43,111 bases of DNA from assembly GCF_019956415.1 (NCBI RefSeq), contig NZ_JAHBDK010000047.1, positions 1 through 43,111 on the forward strand. Reading direction: 5' to 3'. The notes beneath the pieces are model-generated. The model worked only from the letters and a program-made list of their open reading frames with translations, was not told the DNA's origin and did no database searches. Positions 34,043-42,654 of this stretch are shown one piece after another. How positions within the stretch are numbered: position 1 is the first letter of the stretch; each line of letters starts with the position of its first letter. The translations under genes and the position numbers were made by a program. The DNA comes from Pseudomonas sp. GL-B-19 (lineage in GTDB: Bacteria; Pseudomonadota; Gammaproteobacteria; Pseudomonadales; Pseudomonadaceae).

Positions 34043-35527
34043 CTACACCGCAGATTTCTCGACGGATGGGCTAGGCCGCAACGAGCACAACCCGTAATAA
34101 ATCACCCCACCCAACGCCGAGCCGGTAAACCAGCCGTAGCTGTAAAACCAGCTGAACGCATCGCTACCCAGCGACAGTAACGTCAGCACTACCGGCACAC
34201 CAAACGCGATAAACCCGAACCAGTTCCAGGCCGGATAAACGTCATCGCGATAGAGCCCGGCCAGATCCAGTTGCTGCTTCTTGATCAGGAAATAGTCCAC
34301 CACCATGATCCCGGCGATCGGGCCGAGCAGGCTGGAATAACCGAGCAGCCAGTTGGAGTAGACGGTTTCCAGGCTGAGGTCCGAGACGATCAAGCCAAGT
34401 TTCTTCAGCAGTTCATGGGCCATCAATGCCAGTCCCACCAGACCGGTGAGCATCACCGCCGTGGTGCGATTGATCACTTTGGGCGCGATGTTCTGGAAGT
34501 CATTGGTGGGTGAAACAATATTGGCGGCGGTGTTGGTGGACAGCGTGGCGATGATGATCAGCGCCATGGCCAGCGCAACCCAGACCGGGCTCTGGATATG
34601 CCCGATCAACGTGACCGGATCGGAAACCGTCACGCCGACCAGTTTCACCGACGCCGCGGTCATGACCACGCCGAGGGAGGCAAACAGGAACATGGTCAGC
34701 GGCAGGCCGATGATCTGCCCGACAATCTGGTCCTTCTGGCTTTTCGCATAGCGGCTGAAGTCCGGAATGTTCAGCGACAACGTGGCCCAGAATCCGACCA
34801 TGGCGGTCAGCCCGGCAGCGAAGTAACTGGCCACGCCGGCGCCTTCGGGACGCTTGGCCGGGATCGCCAGCAATTCAGTCATCGAGACATTCGGCATCGC
34901 CCACACCAGCAGGCCCGCGCCCACCGCGACCAGCAGCGGCGCAGACAATGTTTCCAGCCATTTGATCGACTCGGCACCGCGAATCACTACCCACAGGTTC
35001 AGCGCCCAGAACACCATGAAGCCGATGACTTCACCGGTACCGCCCAACGACTTCCAGCCCTCGAACACTGAACCCAGGAATAGGTGAATGGCCAGACCGC
35101 CAAACATCGTCTGGATACCAAACCAGCCGCACGCCACCACGGCGCGAATCAGGCACGGAATGTTGGAGCCGAGGACGCCGAAGGATGAACGCAGCAGCAC
35201 CGGAAACGGAATGCCGTACTTGGTGCCGGCGAAGGCGTTCAGGGTCAGAGGGATCAGCACGATGATGTTGGCAAACAGAATCGCCAACAACGCTTCGCCG
35301 ACGGTCAGTCCGAAGTAAGCGGTCAGCACGCCGCCGAGGGTATAGGTGGGCACACAAATCGCCATGCCGACCCACAACGCGGTGATGTGCCATTTGTTCC
35401 AGGTTCGTTCGGCCACCTTGGTCGGCGCGATGTCGTGGTTGTAACGGGGACTGTCGAGGACGTCGCTGCCGGCTTCCAGCTCAAACAAGCCTTCGCGCTC
35501 GGTCACTTGCGATCTGATCTTTTGCAT
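34043..35527 (-). CDS. NCS1-family nucleobase:cation symporter
   Basis: A 494-aa inner-membrane protein with about 12 hydrophobic segments. The family opening TWNKWHITALWVGMAICVPT, followed by TLGGVLTAYFGL, and later GFWATLSLNIPDFSRYAKSQ are typical of NCS1 permeases for uracil, thymine, hydantoin or allantoin. The position, divergent from dihydropyrimidinase and next to ureidopropionase, points to uracil/thymine or dihydropyrimidine. The ATG at 35527 has GGAG 5 bases upstream; the longer open frame to 35638 adds a polar stretch and is rejected. Confidence 0.88.
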   Translation of the reverse strand: MQKIRSQVTEREGLFELEAGSDVLDSPRYNHDIAPTKVAERTWNKWHITALWVGMAICVPTYTLGGVLTAYFGLTVGEALLAILFANIIVLIPLTLNAFAGTKYGIPFPVLLRSSFGVLGSNIPCLIRAVVACGWFGIQTMFGGLAIHLFLGSVFEGWKSLGGTGEVIGFMVFWALNLWVVIRGAESIKWLETLSAPLLVAVGAGLLVWAMPNVSMTELLAIPAKRPEGAGVASYFAAGLTAMVGFWATLSLNIPDFSRYAKSQKDQIVGQIIGLPLTMFLFASLGVVMTAASVKLVGVTVSDPVTLIGHIQSPVWVALAMALIIIATLSTNTAANIVSPTNDFQNIAPKVINRTTAVMLTGLVGLALMAHELLKKLGLIVSDLSLETVYSNWLLGYSSLLGPIAGIMVVDYFLIKKQQLDLAGLYRDDVYPAWNWFGFIAFGVPVVLTLLSLGSDAFSWFYSYGWFTGSALGGVIYYGLCSLRPSPSVEKSAV

Positions 35528-35844
35528 GGCCGCTCCACTGTTCTTTGAATTATTTTTTTGCTCATCGGGAGCCGGGGCATCAATAAACGTGCCGGGCACC
35601 CCGATTACGCATCGGGCAGTTCCATAAAAACGTTGCAAATAACTGTTTTCATTAATATATCCAGTGAGTCTTCGGCGACCTGCCTGTTCACTCAGGCTGA
35701 ATGCCAGGCAAGTTCTCCGAATAATCAGGACTCAATCTGGTGCATCACACTTTTTTCAAACGTTGCGCATCAACCATAGACCATCCTCAAGCGGCTGATT
35801 TCACATAGGAAATCTTGTCTATTTTTCGAACCTGTCAAGTGCGT

Positions 35845-35872
35845 CAAAATGGTGAGCAGCCTCACCATTTTG
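35845..35872. promoter_or_regulatory. 28-bp perfect palindrome, probable operator
   Basis: CAAAATGGTGAG and its exact complement, separated by CAGC. On either strand there is no T run, so it is not a terminator. Position in the divergent region suggests a binding site for a dimeric regulator of both transporter and dihydropyrimidinase operons; it does not match the E. coli RutR consensus TTGACCA..TGGTCAA. Confidence 0.6.
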
Positions 35873-36031
35873 GTGAATTTCGCTTTAATTTGTTATTAAT
35901 CAATTAGTTAAATCAGTCATAAGCTTATAAAAAATATTCTTGCTGATTTCATAAACTCAGACTAGCTTCAATTCCTGACAGCGTTGACAGGAATACGCCT
36001 GTTGACGGCGATTTTAGATAAAACACTTAGA

Positions 36032-36047
36032 ACCGGCATAAGCCGGT
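36032..36047 (+). other. Small hairpin in the dihydropyrimidinase leader
   Basis: ACCGGC and GCCGGT flank a 4-base loop, 22 bases before the ATG. It is short and would mainly influence translation or mRNA stability, if anything. Confidence 0.35.
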
Positions 36048-36069
36048 CATTGCCTGCGAGGAACTCGGA

Positions 36070-37509
36070 ATGTCTCTGTTGATCCGTGGCGCCACCGTTA
36101 TTACCCATGATGAAAGTTATCGCGCCGACGTCTATTGCGCCGACGGCGTGATTAAAGCCATTGGCGATAATCTTGATGTTCCGGCAGGTGCCGAAGTGCT
36201 CGACGGCAGCGGCCAGTACCTGATGCCCGGCGGCATCGACCCGCACACGCACATGCAACTGCCCTTCATGGGCACCGTGGCCAGTGAAGACTTTTTCAGT
36301 GGCACCGCAGCAGGGCTGGCCGGTGGCACCACGTCGATCATCGACTTCGTGATCCCCAATCCGCAGCAATCGCTGATGGAGGCGTTTCACCAGTGGCGCG
36401 GCTGGGCCGAGAAGTCAGCGTCGGACTACGGCTTTCATGTCGCGATTACCTGGTGGAGCGAACAGGTGCGCGAGGAAATGGCTGAGCTGGTCAGCCATCA
36501 CGGGGTTAACAGCTTCAAGCACTTCATGGCCTACAAGAACGCGATCATGGCGGCCGACGACACGCTGGTGGCGAGTTTCGAGCGTTGTCTGGAGTTGGGT
36601 GCGGTGCCGACCGTGCATGCCGAAAATGGCGAGTTGGTCTATCACCTGCAACGCAAATTGATGGCCCAAGGCATCACCGGCCCGGAAGCGCATCCGCTGT
36701 CGCGACCTTCGCAGGTTGAAGGCGAAGCGGCCAGTCGGGCGATTCGTATCGCCGAGACACTGGGCACGCCGCTGTACCTGGTGCATGTCTCGACCAAGGA
36801 AGCCCTCGACGAAATCACCTATGCCCGCAGCAAAGGCCAGCAAGTCTACGGCGAAGTGCTGGCCGGGCATTTGCTGCTGGATGACAGCGTCTATCAACAC
36901 CCGGATTGGCAAACCGCCGCCGGTTACGTGATGAGTCCCCCCTTCCGTCCTCGCGGCCATCAAGAGGCCCTGTGGCACGGCCTGCAATCGGGCAACCTGC
37001 ACACCACTGCGACTGACCACTGCTGCTTCTGCGCCGAGCAAAAAGCCGCTGGCCGCGACGACTTCAGCAAAATCCCCAATGGCACCGCCGGTATCGAAGA
37101 CCGCATGGCGGTGCTCTGGGATGAAGGGGTGAACACCGGGCGTTTGTCGATGCAGCACTTCGTGGCGCTGACCTCCACCAACACCGCGAAGATCTTCAAC
37201 CTCTACCCGCGCAAAGGGGCGATTCGGGTTGGAGCCGATGCGGACCTGGTGCTGTGGGATCCAGAGGGCACTCGAACCATTTCAGCGAAGACCCATCACC
37301 AGCAGGTCGACTTCAACATCTTTGAAGGCAAGACCGTGCGCGGTGTGCCGAGCCACACCGTCAGCCAGGGCCGCGTGGTATGGGCCGATGGCGACTTGCG
37401 TGCCGAGCGTGGCGCGGGGCGGTATGTCGAACGGCCGGCGTATCCGGCGGTGTTTGACTTGCTGAGTAAGCGGGCTGCACAGCACCAGCCAAAATCTGTG
37501 AACCGCTGA
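36070..37509 (+). CDS. hydA: Dihydropyrimidinase
   Basis: A 479-aa cyclic-amidohydrolase enzyme that opens 5,6-dihydrouracil/thymine to N-carbamoyl-beta-amino acids. Binuclear zinc ligands are all visible: DPHTHM (His-x-His), the carboxylated Lys in SFKHFMAYKN, His in TVHAENG, His in LVHVSTK and Asp in TATDHC. The C-terminal QVDFNIFEGKTVRGVPSHTV is typical of hydantoinase/dihydropyrimidinase. GAGGAA precedes the ATG. It is the first gene of the rightward operon with preT and preA, separated from preT by a REPIN. A hydantoinase side activity is common in the family. Confidence 0.93.
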   Translation: MSLLIRGATVITHDESYRADVYCADGVIKAIGDNLDVPAGAEVLDGSGQYLMPGGIDPHTHMQLPFMGTVASEDFFSGTAAGLAGGTTSIIDFVIPNPQQSLMEAFHQWRGWAEKSASDYGFHVAITWWSEQVREEMAELVSHHGVNSFKHFMAYKNAIMAADDTLVASFERCLELGAVPTVHAENGELVYHLQRKLMAQGITGPEAHPLSRPSQVEGEAASRAIRIAETLGTPLYLVHVSTKEALDEITYARSKGQQVYGEVLAGHLLLDDSVYQHPDWQTAAGYVMSPPFRPRGHQEALWHGLQSGNLHTTATDHCCFCAEQKAAGRDDFSKIPNGTAGIEDRMAVLWDEGVNTGRLSMQHFVALTSTNTAKIFNLYPRKGAIRVGADADLVLWDPEGTRTISAKTHHQQVDFNIFEGKTVRGVPSHTVSQGRVVWADGDLRAERGAGRYVERPAYPAVFDLLSKRAAQHQPKSVNR

Positions 37510-37525
37510 GATCGAGGCCTGCGGC

Positions 37526-37592
37526 CTTCGCGAGCAGGCTCGCTCCCACATTTGAAATGCATTCCCCTGTGGGAGCGAGCCTGCTCGCGAAG
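37526..37592. repeat. REPIN: paired REP palindromes (lineage 2)
   Basis: 25-base perfect arms at 37526-37550 and 37568-37592, GCTCCCACA variant, with a 17-base spacer TTTGAAATGCATTCCCC. It lies between dihydropyrimidinase and preT and defines that preT must start after it. Confidence 0.9.
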
Positions 37593-37662
37593 AGGCCGGC
37601 AGCGACAACACAAAACCAATGCCCGACAGAGGCAGCACCTCCATCACCGTGAGGCCACTACC

Positions 37663-39030
37663 GTGATAAAGACCCTGAACCACCTCCCCCATCCTTACGA
37701 GAATGCTGCCGCCCTCGCCGGCCATTTCACTGACTTGGCGCCGCCGCTGAACGACCGTCAGGCCCATCTGGAAGCCTCGCGCTGTCTGTACTGCTACGAC
37801 GCGCCCTGCGTAAACGCCTGCCCCAGTGAGATTGATATTCCGTCGTTCATCCGCAATATCCATCAGGACAACGTTCAGGGCGCCGCGCAGAAAATCCTCT
37901 CGGCGAACATCCTTGGCGGCAGTTGCGCGAGGGTTTGCCCGACGGAAATCCTCTGCCAGCAAGCCTGCGTGCGCAACAACGACCATGAGTGCGCACCGGT
38001 CTTGATCGGCTTGCTGCAACGGTACGCCGTAGACAACGCACACTTCAGTGAACACCCCTTCCCCCGTGCAGCATCAACCGGCAAGCGCATCGCCGTGGTC
38101 GGTGCCGGCCCGGCCGGTTTGTCCTGCGCTCATCGCAGCGCCATGCACGGCCACGACGTGGTGATTTTCGAAGCCCGGGAAAAGGCCGGCGGCCTCAATG
38201 AATACGGAATCGCCAAGTACAAACTGGTGGACGATTACGCGCAAAAGGAACTGGAGTTCCTGCTGCAAATTGGCGGCATTGAAATCCGCCACGGGCAAAA
38301 ACTCGGCGACAACCTGACCCTCAGCGACTTGCACCAGCAATTCGACGCGGTGTTTCTCGGCCTCGGCCTGAATGCCAGCAAACAACTCGGCCTGGCCCAC
38401 GAAGACGCGCCCGGCCTGCTCGCCGCCACCGATTACATTCGCGAACTGCGCCAGGCCGATGACCTGACTCAACTGCCACTGGCGGATCATTGCATCGTCC
38501 TCGGCGCCGGCAACACCGCCATCGACATGGCCGTGCAAATGGCCCGCCTCGGCGCTCGTGATGTGAATCTGGTGTACCGCCGTGGCGTTGAAGACATGGG
38601 CGCCACCGGTCACGAACAGGACATCGCCAAGGCCAATCAGGTGCGCTTGCTGACGTGGGCGCAGCCGGAAGAGGTGCTGCTCGATGACCAAGGCAAGGTG
38701 CGCGGCATGCGCTTCGCCCGCACGCATCTCGTCGACGGTCGCCTGCAAACCACCGGGCACACTTTCGAACTGGCCGCCGACGCCATTTTCAAAGCCATCG
38801 GCCAAGCCTTTGATGGCAGCGCCCTCGCCGACCCGCTGGCCCGTGAACTCAAGCGTCAGGGCGAACGGATTCAGGTCGACGAACAACTGCGCACCAGCAT
38901 CCCCGGCGTGTATGCCGGTGGCGACTGCACCAGCCTCGATCAGGACCTCACCGTGCAAGCCGTGCAACACGGCAAACGCGCCGCCGAGGCCATCAACGCT
39001 CAACTGATGCTCAACGTGGAGGCTGCGTAA
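37663..39030 (+). CDS. preT: NAD-dependent dihydropyrimidine dehydrogenase subunit PreT
   Basis: A 455-aa flavoprotein subunit that passes electrons from NADH to PreA for reduction of uracil and thymine. N-terminal iron-sulfur cysteines: CLYCYDAPCVNACPSEIDIP and GSCARVCPTEILCQQAC. FAD site VVGAGPAGLSCAH at about 146, second dinucleotide site VLGAGNTAIDMA, and the closing GVYAGGDCTSLDQDLTVQAV. The start is GTG at 37663 with GAGG 8 bases upstream; the open frame extends to 37552 but through a REPIN. It is directly joined to preA (ATG follows the TAA). Confidence 0.94.
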   Translation: MIKTLNHLPHPYENAAALAGHFTDLAPPLNDRQAHLEASRCLYCYDAPCVNACPSEIDIPSFIRNIHQDNVQGAAQKILSANILGGSCARVCPTEILCQQACVRNNDHECAPVLIGLLQRYAVDNAHFSEHPFPRAASTGKRIAVVGAGPAGLSCAHRSAMHGHDVVIFEAREKAGGLNEYGIAKYKLVDDYAQKELEFLLQIGGIEIRHGQKLGDNLTLSDLHQQFDAVFLGLGLNASKQLGLAHEDAPGLLAATDYIRELRQADDLTQLPLADHCIVLGAGNTAIDMAVQMARLGARDVNLVYRRGVEDMGATGHEQDIAKANQVRLLTWAQPEEVLLDDQGKVRGMRFARTHLVDGRLQTTGHTFELAADAIFKAIGQAFDGSALADPLARELKRQGERIQVDEQLRTSIPGVYAGGDCTSLDQDLTVQAVQHGKRAAEAINAQLMLNVEAA

Positions 39031-40305
39031 ATGGCCGATCTCTCGATTGTTTTCGCCGGCATCAAAGCGCCTAATCCGTTCTGGTTGGCTTCTGCACCAC
39101 CGACCGATAAGGCTTACAACGTGGTCCGCGCCTTCGAGGCTGGCTGGGGTGGCGTGGTCTGGAAAACCCTGGGTGAAGACCCGGCGGCGGTTAACGTGTC
39201 GTCGCGCTACTCGGCGCATTTCGGCGCCAACCGTGAGGTGGTGGGTTTCAACAATATCGAGCTGATCACCGACCGCTCGCTGGAAATCAATCTGCGGGAA
39301 ATCACCCAGGTGAAAAAGGACTGGCCGGACCGCGCGCTGATCGTGTCGCTGATGGTGCCCTGCGTCGAAGAGTCGTGGAAGTTCATCCTGCCGCTGGTGG
39401 AAGCCACCGGCGCCGACGGCATCGAACTGAATTTCGGCTGTCCCCACGGCATGCCGGAACGGGGCATGGGCGCGGCGGTCGGCCAGGTGCCGGAGTACGT
39501 CGAACAGGTCACCCGCTGGTGCAAGACTTATTGTTCGCTGCCAGTGATCGTCAAGCTCACGCCGAACATCACCGACATCCGCGTCGCCGCCCGGGCGGCC
39601 CATCGCGGGGGAGCGGATGCGGTGTCGCTGATCAACACGATCAACTCGATCACCAGCGTCAACCTGGAGCGCATGGTCGCCAACCCGATTGTGGGCAGCC
39701 AAAGCACCCATGGCGGTTATTGCGGTTCGGCGGTGAAGCCGATTGCGCTGAACATGGTCGCCGAAATCGCCCGTGATCCGCAGACCCAAGGTCTGCCGAT
39801 CTCTGGCATTGGCGGCATTGGCAGCTGGCGCGACGCGGCGGAGTTTATTGCGTTGGGCAGCGGCTCGGTGCAGGTGTGCACGGCGGCGATGCTGCATGGT
39901 TTCAGGATCGTCGAGGAGATGAAGGACGGTTTGTCACGCTGGATGGACAGTCAGGGCTACGCCAGTGTGTCCGAGTTTTCCGGGCGCGCGGTGAGCAACA
40001 CCACGGACTGGAAGTACCTCGACATCAACTATCAGGTGATCGCGAAGATTGATCAGGAGGCGTGTATTGGTTGTGGGCGCTGCCACATCGCTTGCGAGGA
40101 TACCTCGCACCAGGCGATTGCCAGCCTGAAGCAGGCGGACGGGACGCATAAATATTCAGTGATTGAAGATGAGTGCGTGGGCTGCAATTTGTGCCAGATC
40201 ACCTGCCCGGTGCAGGACTGTATCGAGATGGTGCCGATGGACACGGGCAAGCCGTTTCTGGATTGGAATCATGATCCGAGGAATCCGTATCATGTAGCGG
40301 TCTGA
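39031..40305 (+). CDS. preA: NAD-dependent dihydropyrimidine dehydrogenase subunit PreA
   Basis: A 424-aa subunit carrying the substrate site. The FMN-binding TIM-barrel is of the dihydroorotate dehydrogenase type: opening KAPNPFWLASAPPTDKAYN, then GIELNFGCPHGMPERGMG and PVIVKLTPNITD, and GLPISGIGGIGSWRDAAEF. Two C-terminal 4Fe-4S motifs follow: CIGCGRCHIAC and CVGCNLCQITCPVQDC. GGAGG precedes the ATG. It abuts preT with no gap, so the two subunits are made together. First step of reductive pyrimidine catabolism, cytoplasmic. Confidence 0.95.
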   Translation: MADLSIVFAGIKAPNPFWLASAPPTDKAYNVVRAFEAGWGGVVWKTLGEDPAAVNVSSRYSAHFGANREVVGFNNIELITDRSLEINLREITQVKKDWPDRALIVSLMVPCVEESWKFILPLVEATGADGIELNFGCPHGMPERGMGAAVGQVPEYVEQVTRWCKTYCSLPVIVKLTPNITDIRVAARAAHRGGADAVSLINTINSITSVNLERMVANPIVGSQSTHGGYCGSAVKPIALNMVAEIARDPQTQGLPISGIGGIGSWRDAAEFIALGSGSVQVCTAAMLHGFRIVEEMKDGLSRWMDSQGYASVSEFSGRAVSNTTDWKYLDINYQVIAKIDQEACIGCGRCHIACEDTSHQAIASLKQADGTHKYSVIEDECVGCNLCQITCPVQDCIEMVPMDTGKPFLDWNHDPRNPYHVAV

Positions 40306-40323
40306 GTTTTTAGTGTCTGAACT

Positions 40324-40400
40324 GGCCCCATCGCGAGCAGGCTCACTCCTACAGTTGAAATGCGTTCCAAGGTAGGAGTGAGCCTGCTCGCGATGGGGCC
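40324..40400. repeat. REPIN: paired REP palindromes (lineage 2)
   Basis: 29-base perfect arms at 40324-40352 and 40372-40400, TCACTCCTAC ends, spacer AGTTGAAATGCGTTCCAAG, similar to the spacer at 37551-37567. It lies between the converging preA and TetR genes and probably ends both transcripts. Confidence 0.9.
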
Positions 40401-40418
40401 GGCAGCATCACCACAGGT

Positions 40419-41039
40419 TCAGGGCTCCAACCCGATCCCCCGCAAAATCACACTGGTCACCGTCTGCACCGCCCGCTCGAACTGCATGTCCGACAGCGGC
40501 TGATGATCATTGAGAATGTTCACCTGATGATCAAAGTCAGCGTAGTGCTGAGTCGACGCCCAGATCATGTACAGCAGGCTCGATGGCTCCACCGGCAGGA
40601 TGCGTTTATCGTCCACCCACTGGCGAATTTTCGCTTCTTTCATCTTCGCCCAGTCATACAGGCTGGCGTCCAGCGCCGCGCCTAAGGTCGGTGCGCCATG
40701 GATGATTTCGTTGGCCCAGACTTTCGAGCCGTAAGGCCGGCTGCGCGAGTGGTTCATCTTGGCGCGGATGTAGCTGCTGAGTACTACACGCGGATCGTCG
40801 AACATCTCGAAGCACAGCGCGTCCTGCTTCCAGACTTCCAGCAGATCAAACAACACCGCACTGTACAGCTCGGTCTTGGTGCTGAAGTAGTAATGCAGAT
40901 TGGATCGAGGCAGTTGTACCTCGGCGGCGATGTCGGCCATGGCGGTACCGCCAAAGCCTTTTTCGGCGAAGACCTTTTCCGCCCCGAGCAGAATTTTCTC
41001 GACGTTATTGCGACGAATCCCGATCTTGTGATTGCCCAT
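40419..41039 (-). CDS. RutR-like TetR-family regulator, probable pyrimidine regulator
   Basis: A 206-aa repressor. The HTH spans about residues 14-58: ILLGAEKVFAEKGFGGTAMA, DIAAEVQLPRSNLHYYFSTK. The C-terminal YMIWASTQHYADFDHQV matches the RutR ligand-domain signature IWASTQHYADF, from memory of E. coli RutR, which senses uracil and thymine. The ATG 41039 has CAGGGAG 5 bases upstream; a longer frame to 41504 is open only because it overlaps copC. It converges on preA and is divergent from copC. Control of the neighbouring pyrimidine genes is inferred. Confidence 0.88.
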   Translation of the reverse strand: MGNHKIGIRRNNVEKILLGAEKVFAEKGFGGTAMADIAAEVQLPRSNLHYYFSTKTELYSAVLFDLLEVWKQDALCFEMFDDPRVVLSSYIRAKMNHSRSRPYGSKVWANEIIHGAPTLGAALDASLYDWAKMKEAKIRQWVDDKRILPVEPSSLLYMIWASTQHYADFDHQVNILNDHQPLSDMQFERAVQTVTSVILRGIGLEP

Positions 41040-41178
41040 GAGGGCTCCCTGACACCAGCGTTGACCAAGACTAGCATCCGGCTCTACGTCGCGGCGACAA
41101 GCTAAAACGAAACTTCGTACACCACGCTTTCGGCGGGTAAACTGGCGCCACTTCGAACCTGCCCCAAAGGTATTCACG

Positions 41179-41541
41179 ATGCTCAATAAAGCCCTGACCA
41201 CCGCTGCCCTCCTCGGCTCGCTGCTTGCCGCTTCGTCGGTATGGGCCCACACCCATCTGAAAAGCCAGACCCCGGCGGCGGACAGCACCGTGAGCGCACC
41301 TGCGCAACTGCGGCTGGAGTTTTCTGAAGGCGTTGAAGCGACGTTCACCAAAGTCACGATCACGAAGGACGGGGCCCCTGTACCCGTGAAGAACCTTGCC
41401 ACCGAAGGCAGCGACAAGAAAACCCTGATCGTCACACCTGCCGAGCCTCTGACGGCGGGTACGTATAAAGTCGAATGGCACGCGGTGTCCGTCGACACCC
41501 ACAAAAGCGAAGGCGCCTACGGTTTCAAGGTTGGCCAGTAA
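41179..41541 (+). CDS. copC: Periplasmic copper-binding protein CopC
   Basis: A 120-aa protein with a signal peptide (residues 1-23, cleavage at VWA|HTH). The mature N-terminal His, followed by THLKSQTPA, is the Cu(II) ligand in CopC proteins. The later HAVSVDTHKSEG supplies further His/Asp ligands. No Met-rich Cu(I) site is seen, so this is the Cu(II)-only short type. It is followed after 3 bases by copD, in one operon. Confidence 0.9.
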   Translation: MLNKALTTAALLGSLLAASSVWAHTHLKSQTPAADSTVSAPAQLRLEFSEGVEATFTKVTITKDGAPVPVKNLATEGSDKKTLIVTPAEPLTAGTYKVEWHAVSVDTHKSEGAYGFKVGQ

Positions 41542-41544
41542 TTC

Positions 41545-42405
41545 ATGACCAGCGCGATGGTGCTGTGTCGCTTTGTGCATTTCACGGTGGTGTTGATGCT
41601 GTTCGGGGCGTGGGCGTTCAGGCCCTTGCTGCTCAACGGCAGCGCTGCACACCTCGATCGCCGTCTGGCGCTGACAGCCCGCTGGCTGGCGGCCGTGGCG
41701 CTGCTCAGCGGCGTTGCCTGGTTGCTGCTGATCACTGCGAGCATGGCCGGGGCCTGGGAAGCGGCATTTGATCCGTCGACGCTGCGCCTGGTGCTGAGTA
41801 ATACGTTTTTCGGTCAGGTCTGGCGCTGGCACTTGCTGCTCAATGCGTTGCTGGTGGCGTTGCTGATGAGCCCGTGGCGTGCGCACAAACCCCTGCGAAT
41901 CGGCCTCGCCAGCCTGTTGCTGATGACCCTCGCCCCGGTCGGTCACGGCGCCATGCTGGACGGACTCAACGGCCAATTGCTGATGCTCAACCAAGTCGTG
42001 CACCTGACCTGTGTCGGCGCCTGGCTCGGCGGATTGATGCTGTTGGTGATGATCTTGCGCCAATCGGCAGAGCAGCCCATCAAAGCGATACTGCAGCGTT
42101 TCAGTGGTGTCGGTTACGCCTTGGTGGCGGGGTTGCTGATCACCGGGATGATCAACGTTCGGGTCCTCACCGGGGTGTTTTGGCCGACGCCATTGTTCAG
42201 CGGTTTCGCGCTGATTCTGTTGATCAAGGTTGCGCTGATTGCAGCGATGTTGGGCCTGGCACTGTTCAATCGCCTGCGCATAAACCACTGCGAACAGCGT
42301 CTGTCGACACTGAAAACCAGCGTGATTCTCGAATGGATGCTGGGGATTGGCGCGGTGGCAGCAGTTTCCCTCCTGGGCACCATGCCCCCCATGATTTCGG
42401 CCTGA
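41545..42405 (+). CDS. copD: Copper resistance/uptake inner-membrane protein CopD
   Basis: A 286-aa membrane protein with about 8 hydrophobic segments and conserved His in CRFVHFTVV, WRWHLLLNA, APVGHGAM and VVHLTCVGAWLGGL. These match CopD/YcnJ-type proteins believed to move copper across the inner membrane with CopC. It starts 3 bases after copC, and a REPIN lies 12 bases after its stop. Confidence 0.9.
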   Translation: MTSAMVLCRFVHFTVVLMLFGAWAFRPLLLNGSAAHLDRRLALTARWLAAVALLSGVAWLLLITASMAGAWEAAFDPSTLRLVLSNTFFGQVWRWHLLLNALLVALLMSPWRAHKPLRIGLASLLLMTLAPVGHGAMLDGLNGQLLMLNQVVHLTCVGAWLGGLMLLVMILRQSAEQPIKAILQRFSGVGYALVAGLLITGMINVRVLTGVFWPTPLFSGFALILLIKVALIAAMLGLALFNRLRINHCEQRLSTLKTSVILEWMLGIGAVAAVSLLGTMPPMISA

Positions 42406-42417
42406 CGACCCAATTCC

Positions 42418-42511
42418 CCTGTGGGAGCGAGCCTGCTCGCGATTGCAATCCCACATCTGACATTGTTGTCGACTGACAGTCCGCTATCGCGAGCAGGCTC
42501 GCTCCCACAGG
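42418..42511. repeat. REPIN: paired REP palindromes (lineage 1)
   Basis: 26-base perfect arms at 42418-42443 and 42486-42511, GCTCCCACA variant, spacer ending GTCGACTGACAG, a motif shared with the spacers at 270-299 and (reversed) 31422-31453. Confidence 0.9.
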
Positions 42512-42654
42512 TTTCTTCGACAGCCGCACTGGCAGCGACAAGTCATCGTATAACTTCTGATTGACAAGCCCTCAGACCCTCGCAAATAATCGCCGCACAT
42601 GTTGTACGACGACGTATGACAAATAAAAACAACAAGAAGCAAGGGAGCGTCACA

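Larger units (their letters stand above)
35528..36069. promoter_or_regulatory. Divergent control region of the pyrimidine degradation genes
   Basis: These 542 gene-free bases separate the NCS1 gene from dihydropyrimidinase. They hold a 28-bp perfect palindrome (35845-35872), a long AT-rich segment (35873-35960), a cluster of TGAC(A/G)G direct repeats at about 35976-36007, and a small hairpin at 36032-36047 in the dihydropyrimidinase leader. I cannot fix a -35/-10 pair. The left part (35528-35840) shows nothing I can name. Confidence 0.6.

Noticed and set aside
37552..39030. preT beginning at ATG 37552.
   Set aside because: The first 37 codons are REPIN sequence and spacer; GTG 37663 has a ribosome site and gives the usual family length.
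38074..39897. A 607-codon minus-strand open frame opposite preT and preA.
   Set aside because: It is the antisense shadow of two strongly supported genes in GC-rich DNA and shows no protein-family features.
41071..42456. A 461-codon minus-strand open frame opposite copC and copD, and the 361-codon frame extending the TetR gene to 41504.
   Set aside because: Both are antisense shadows of copC/copD; their sequences are Gln/His/Arg-rich and lack motifs.
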